Source of the DNA: Mycolicibacterium senegalense
GTDB lineage: Bacteria; Actinomycetota; Actinomycetes; Mycobacteriales; Mycobacteriaceae
Direction: 5' to 3'
DNA length: 64,000 bases
Assembly: GCF_019645875.1 (NCBI RefSeq)
Contig: NZ_CP081000.1
Coordinates: 4,092,001 to 4,156,000 of the forward strand
The notes under the pieces are model-generated. The model saw nothing but the letters and a program-made list of their open reading frames with translations. It was not told where the DNA came from and searched no databases. A program made the position numbers and the translations under genes. This document shows, in pieces, positions 60,570-64,000 of this stretch; position 1 is the first letter of the stretch, and every line of letters begins with the position of its first letter.

Positions 60570-60842
60570 TCAGCTACAGACCTGAACCAGCCGGAACGGC
60601 CCGGTGGCACATATCGACGGCGGACCGTATCCGCCATAGCCCCAGCCCGCGCCGTAGGCGGGAGGTGGCGGCGGCGGAACCCACGGGCCCGGGCCGTAAC
60701 CCCAGTGGGGATGCTCGGCCCAGCCCACTGCCGAGCCGACCACCGGCGACGGAGCAGCGTTGGCCACACCTGAACCGATACCGAGGGCGGCCAGCCCCAA
60801 TGCTCCGGCCGCTACGGCGCTGATCGCGATGGACTTCAACAT
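60570..60842 (-). CDS. Small secreted Pro/Gly/Tyr-rich protein
   Basis: 90 residues. A clear signal peptide (SIAISAVAAGALGLAALGIG, cleavage after ANA-AP near residue 29) is followed by a mature part rich in Pro, Gly, Trp and Tyr (HWGYGPGPWVPPPPPPAYG, GAGWGYGGYGPP) and two terminal Cys residues (SICATGPFRLVQVC). Proteins of this composition are common in the mycobacterial cell envelope; no function is assigned. It lies 109 bases downstream of the MmpL gene in the same direction. Confidence 0.8.
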   Translation of the reverse strand: MLKSIAISAVAAGALGLAALGIGSGVANAAPSPVVGSAVGWAEHPHWGYGPGPWVPPPPPPAYGAGWGYGGYGPPSICATGPFRLVQVCS

Positions 60843-60950
60843 TTCGAAACCCCTTGACTAACAGAACCCAAGACTGTGGATCGCCCCGTCGGTCCAGAGT
60901 CAGCGGAAGCGATCGTTTTCCACTTCCACCAATTATGTTAGATCTGCTTA

Positions 60951-63815
60951 TTAAGTCTGGGCTGTGTGGATGCTTTGTATGTTTCCGTCCTGCCGCAGCG
61001 CGGCCAGGCGCCGCTTGGACGCCGCCGACTGCACGACCTGCGGCCACCAGAACCACCGGCCCAGCATCGCCGCGAGCGCCGGGGTCATGAACGACCGCAC
61101 AATGAGAGTGTCGAACAGCAAGCCGAGCGCGATCGTGGTGCCCACCTGCGCCATCACCTTGAGATCGCTGAACGCGAACGACGCCATGGTGAAGGCGAAG
61201 ACCAATCCCGCCGAGGTCACCACCGAGCCGGTTCCCGCCATGGCCCGGATGATGCCCGTCTTCAGGCCGCCGGACAGCTCTTCCTTGAACCGGGATACCA
61301 GCAGCAGGTTGTAGTCGGAACCGACCGCCAGCAAGAGAATGACCGACATGGCCAGCACCATCCAATGCAATTCCAGTCCGAGCAGGTGCTGCCAGACCAG
61401 AACGGACAACCCGAATGATGCACCGAGGGACAGCAGCACCGTGCCCACGATCACCGCCGCGGCCACCACGCTGCGCGTGATGAGCAGCATGATGATGAAA
61501 ATCAGTGATACGGCGGCGATCCCGGCGATCAGCAGATCGTAGAACGATCCGTCTTTCATGTCCTTATAGGTCGCCGCGGTGCCGGCCAGATAGATCTTCG
61601 AGCCCTCCAGCGGCGTGCCCTTGAGGGCTTCCTTGGCCGCCAGCTTGATCGGGTCCACGTGGCTGACACCTTCGGGCGTCGCAGGGTCGCCCTCGTGACT
61701 GATGATGAACCGCACCGACTTTCCGTCAGGCGAGATGAAGTTCTTCATGCCGCGCTTGAAGTCCTTGTTGTCGAAGGCTTCCGGCGGCAAATAGAAGGTG
61801 TCGTCGTTGCGGGCCTCGTCGAAGGCCTTGCCCATGGCCGTCGAGTTCTCCTGCATGGCGGCCATCTGATCCTGCTGGCCGGCCTGGGTGGACCGCTGCG
61901 TCAGCATCATCGTCTTCATGGTCTTCATGGATTCGATCTGCTCGGGCATCAGCGCAACCAGCTGTGGCATCAGCGTATCCAGCCGCTCCAGCTCGGGCAC
62001 CAGCTCCTGCACGTCATCGGTGAGGGCGTCGATCCCATCCAGGGTGTCGAAGATCGACCGCAGCGACCAGCACACCGGGATGTCGAAACAGTGCGGCTCC
62101 CAGTAGAAGTAGTTGCGTAGCGGGCGGAGCCAATCGTCGAAATTTCCGATGTTTTCCCGTAATTCGGCGATGTCCAGGGTCATCACCTTGGTCTTGGTCA
62201 CCATCGAATGGGTGATCGCGGCCATCTGCTGGGTCAGCTGCGACATCCGCTCCATCGTGTCGATGGAGCGCTGCATCTCGTCTGCCTGCACCAGCATGTC
62301 GGCCATCCGATCCTGCTGATACTTCCGGTTCATCGTGTTGGTCGTGCCCTGCCTGCTGAGCAGGAAGGGGATACTGGTGTGCTCGATCGGACGACCGTTG
62401 GGCCGCGTGATGGCCTGGACCCGCGAGACGCCGGGAACCCGGACGATCCCCTTGGCGATCTTGTCGATGACCAGAAAGTCCGCGGGATTCCGCAAGTCGC
62501 GGTCGGTCTCGATCATCAGCAGTTCGGGGTTCATCCGCGCCGCGCTGAAATGCCTTTCGGCAGCGGCGTATCCGACATTCGCCGGCAGATCGGCGGGCAG
62601 GTACTTGCGGGCGTCGTAGTTGGTCTTGTACCCAGGCAGCGTGAGCAGGCCGATGAGCGCGAGACCCAAGGTTGCGGCCAGGATCGGCCCGGGCCAGCGC
62701 ACCACCGCGATACCCACGCGGCGCCAGCCGCGGGACCGGATGCTGCGCTTGGGCTCGAAACGGCCGAACCGACTGCCAATCACGATGACTGCCGGGCCCA
62801 TCGTCAGCGCGGCGATGACCGCGACGAACGTGCCTACCGCGCACGGCACCCCCATGGTCTGGAAGTACGGCAGACGGGTGAAGCTGAGACACAGCATCGC
62901 GCCGGCGATCGTCATCCCGGATCCGAGGACCACGTGTGCGGTGCCGCGGAACATCGTGTAGTACGCGGCTTCTCGGTCTTCGCCGGCGCCACGCGCCTCC
63001 TGATAGCGACCGATCGCGAAGATCGCGTAGTCGGTGCCCGCCGCGATGACCATCAGGGTCAGCAGGTTCACCGCAAAGGTCGACAGGCCGATCACTCCGG
63101 TGTGCGCCAGGAACGCCACGATGCCGCGGGCGGCGCCGAGCTCCAGGAAAACCATGACCAGCACCAAGATCATGGTCGCGATCGACCGGTAGACGATCAG
63201 CAGCATCACCGCGATCACGACGAGCGTGATGGCGGTGACGCGCGCGACGCTCTTGTCACCGGCATGGTGCTGATCGGACACCAGCGGCGCGCCGCCGGTC
63301 ACGTACACCTTGATGCCGGCCGGGGGCGACGACTGGTTCACGATGTCGCGGACCGCGGCCACCGACTCGTTGGCCAGCGTTTCGCCCTGGTTGCCGCGCA
63401 GATAGACCTGGACGTAGGCGGACTTGCCGTCGTTGCTCTGTGCGCCCGACGCCGTCAACGGGTCGCCCCAGAAATCGGCCACGTGCTGCACGTGGGCGGT
63501 GTCGGCCTCGAGCTGGTCGACGATGCCGTCGTAGTAATGGTGCGCGTCATCGCCAAGGGGTTGCTCGCCTTCGAGCACCACCATCGCGTTGCTGTCTGAA
63601 TCGAACTCCTGGAAGTCGCTGCCGATCTTGCGCATGGCGATCATCGCCGGCGCGTCTTTGGCGCTGAGCCCGACGGTGTTCTCCTCGCCGACTTTTTCCA
63701 GCGGCGGGACGAACACGTTGGTCAGGACGGTCAGCGCGATCCAGCCGAGCAGGATGGGCACCGCCAACGTCCGGATCACCCGGGCTATGCCGGTGTGGGA
63801 TGCCTTGCTGTGCAC
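60951..63815 (-). CDS. MmpL-family RND transporter (MmpL4/MmpL5-like)
   Basis: A 954-residue RND transporter with two six-helix membrane halves and two large external loops. The proton-relay Asp-Tyr pairs are in AAGTDYAIFAIGRYQE and AVGSDYNLLLVSRFKEE. The N-terminal segment (LSAKDAPAMIAMRKIGSDF then QEFDSDSNAMVVLEGEQPLG) is typical of MmpL4/5, which export siderophores and drugs with an MmpS partner. A long coiled-coil region in loop 2 (residues ~490-640, MERMSQLTQQMAAITHSMV) is also characteristic. No mmpS lies within the visible 185 bases upstream. GTG start at 63815; stop TAA. Confidence 0.92.
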   Translation of the reverse strand: MHSKASHTGIARVIRTLAVPILLGWIALTVLTNVFVPPLEKVGEENTVGLSAKDAPAMIAMRKIGSDFQEFDSDSNAMVVLEGEQPLGDDAHHYYDGIVDQLEADTAHVQHVADFWGDPLTASGAQSNDGKSAYVQVYLRGNQGETLANESVAAVRDIVNQSSPPAGIKVYVTGGAPLVSDQHHAGDKSVARVTAITLVVIAVMLLIVYRSIATMILVLVMVFLELGAARGIVAFLAHTGVIGLSTFAVNLLTLMVIAAGTDYAIFAIGRYQEARGAGEDREAAYYTMFRGTAHVVLGSGMTIAGAMLCLSFTRLPYFQTMGVPCAVGTFVAVIAALTMGPAVIVIGSRFGRFEPKRSIRSRGWRRVGIAVVRWPGPILAATLGLALIGLLTLPGYKTNYDARKYLPADLPANVGYAAAERHFSAARMNPELLMIETDRDLRNPADFLVIDKIAKGIVRVPGVSRVQAITRPNGRPIEHTSIPFLLSRQGTTNTMNRKYQQDRMADMLVQADEMQRSIDTMERMSQLTQQMAAITHSMVTKTKVMTLDIAELRENIGNFDDWLRPLRNYFYWEPHCFDIPVCWSLRSIFDTLDGIDALTDDVQELVPELERLDTLMPQLVALMPEQIESMKTMKTMMLTQRSTQAGQQDQMAAMQENSTAMGKAFDEARNDDTFYLPPEAFDNKDFKRGMKNFISPDGKSVRFIISHEGDPATPEGVSHVDPIKLAAKEALKGTPLEGSKIYLAGTAATYKDMKDGSFYDLLIAGIAAVSLIFIIMLLITRSVVAAAVIVGTVLLSLGASFGLSVLVWQHLLGLELHWMVLAMSVILLLAVGSDYNLLLVSRFKEELSGGLKTGIIRAMAGTGSVVTSAGLVFAFTMASFAFSDLKVMAQVGTTIALGLLFDTLIVRSFMTPALAAMLGRWFWWPQVVQSAASKRRLAALRQDGNIQSIHTAQT

Positions 63816-63893
63816 AACCCGCCCCTTCGATCAGGCCACTGTCGCCTGGTGGGACAGGTCGCAAGCGATACACATTCGCGAACGCGCGTAATA

Positions 63894-63922
63894 TACCTAG
63901 CCCGTCAAAGTGTTGGTGTCAA
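63894..63922 (-). promoter_or_regulatory. Sigma-A-type promoter for the MmpL gene
   Basis: On the minus strand TTGACA (complement of 63917-63922) is followed after 17 bases by TAGGTA (63894-63899), and the sequence continues TATT. It lies about 80 bases upstream of the MmpL GTG. A fully consensus -35 with ideal spacing supports a strong or regulated housekeeping promoter. Confidence 0.65.
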
Positions 63923-64000
63923 TAATCACTTTTCCCGTCGACTGACAGCAATTTCACAGCTTGGACGCACCCGTCGTCGCACGTTGCCGCGCCCGCTCCC

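Noticed and set aside
1..64000. CRISPR array, prophage or genomic-island boundaries
   Set aside because: No regularly spaced repeats, integrase or phage structural genes were seen, and the only tRNA (30330-30402) is flanked by ordinary genes with no duplicated tRNA end recognised.

Overview
The window is about 64 kb of high-GC, gene-dense DNA that is almost certainly from a mycobacterium, most likely a fast-growing one of the Mycolicibacterium type. Lineage markers are the second mycobactin locus (mbtL-mbtM-mbtN with convergent mbtK) with IdeR-type iron boxes, an MmpL transporter, DUF732 and LmeA-like envelope proteins, a secreted AroQ-gamma chorismate mutase, a 13E12-family HNH gene, a LexA box of the TCGAAC-N4-GTTC type, and many TetR regulators beside FadE, flavin and Rieske oxygenase genes. 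Codons are strongly GC-biased at the third position, which was used to choose some starts.

Layout. 1-9.6 kb: the end of an EAL c-di-GMP phosphodiesterase, a flavoprotein, two ScbR-like TetR regulators in tandem, a PAS protein, a paired acyl-CoA dehydrogenase operon, an EamA transporter, and an FprB-like ferredoxin-ferredoxin reductase divergent from a TetR gene with matching operators. 9.6-16.3 kb: a five-gene, start/stop-overlapping operon (permease, two DUF1989 proteins, carboxyltransferase, allophanate hydrolase) that looks like a guanidine or urea-type nitrogen pathway but has no biotin carboxylase or biotin carrier domain. 16.4-18.3 kb: a DUF294-type nucleotidyltransferase overlapping a Fic protein. 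18.2-22.5 kb: TetR with an ICMT-like methyltransferase, two LLM flavin monooxygenases, and a PTH2-like protein.

22.5-35.2 kb: a frameshifted HNH gene, a TrkA-type protein and a cation/proton antiporter, a SulP transporter with MerR, a HAD hydrolase, an SOS-box gene encoding a lysine/alanine-rich DUF6319 protein, small DUF732 and DUF3297 genes, tRNA-Ala(GGC), an MFS exporter, phosphoglucomutase, and a fluoride cassette (two crcB genes plus DUF190). 35.2-39.7 kb: the mycobactin acyl-chain locus between two iron boxes, then DUF488 and a small conserved protein. 39.7-46.5 kb: a large ATPase/LuxR regulator and a complete GlcNAc uptake and catabolism set (nagA, nagB, EIIA, divergent nagE).

46.5-54.9 kb: a minus-strand block of envelope and hypothetical genes (tandem paralogues, chorismate mutase, LmeA-like protein, a membrane protein coupled to a ferritin-like metal protein), a divergent TetR gene, an epoxide-hydrolase-like protein and a D-aminoacylase-like amidohydrolase. 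54.9-57.0 kb: a perfect inverted repeat with 20-bp arms sits between the amidohydrolase and a Rieske oxygenase-TetR operon. 57.0-64.0 kb: a TnpB-like gene broken by two in-frame stops, a secreted DUF4185 (GH183-type) arabinan hydrolase candidate, a 32-residue protein with a strong terminator, a small secreted Pro/Gly protein, and an MmpL4/5-like RND transporter with its promoter at the right edge. No CRISPR array, rRNA, prophage or replication origin was seen.
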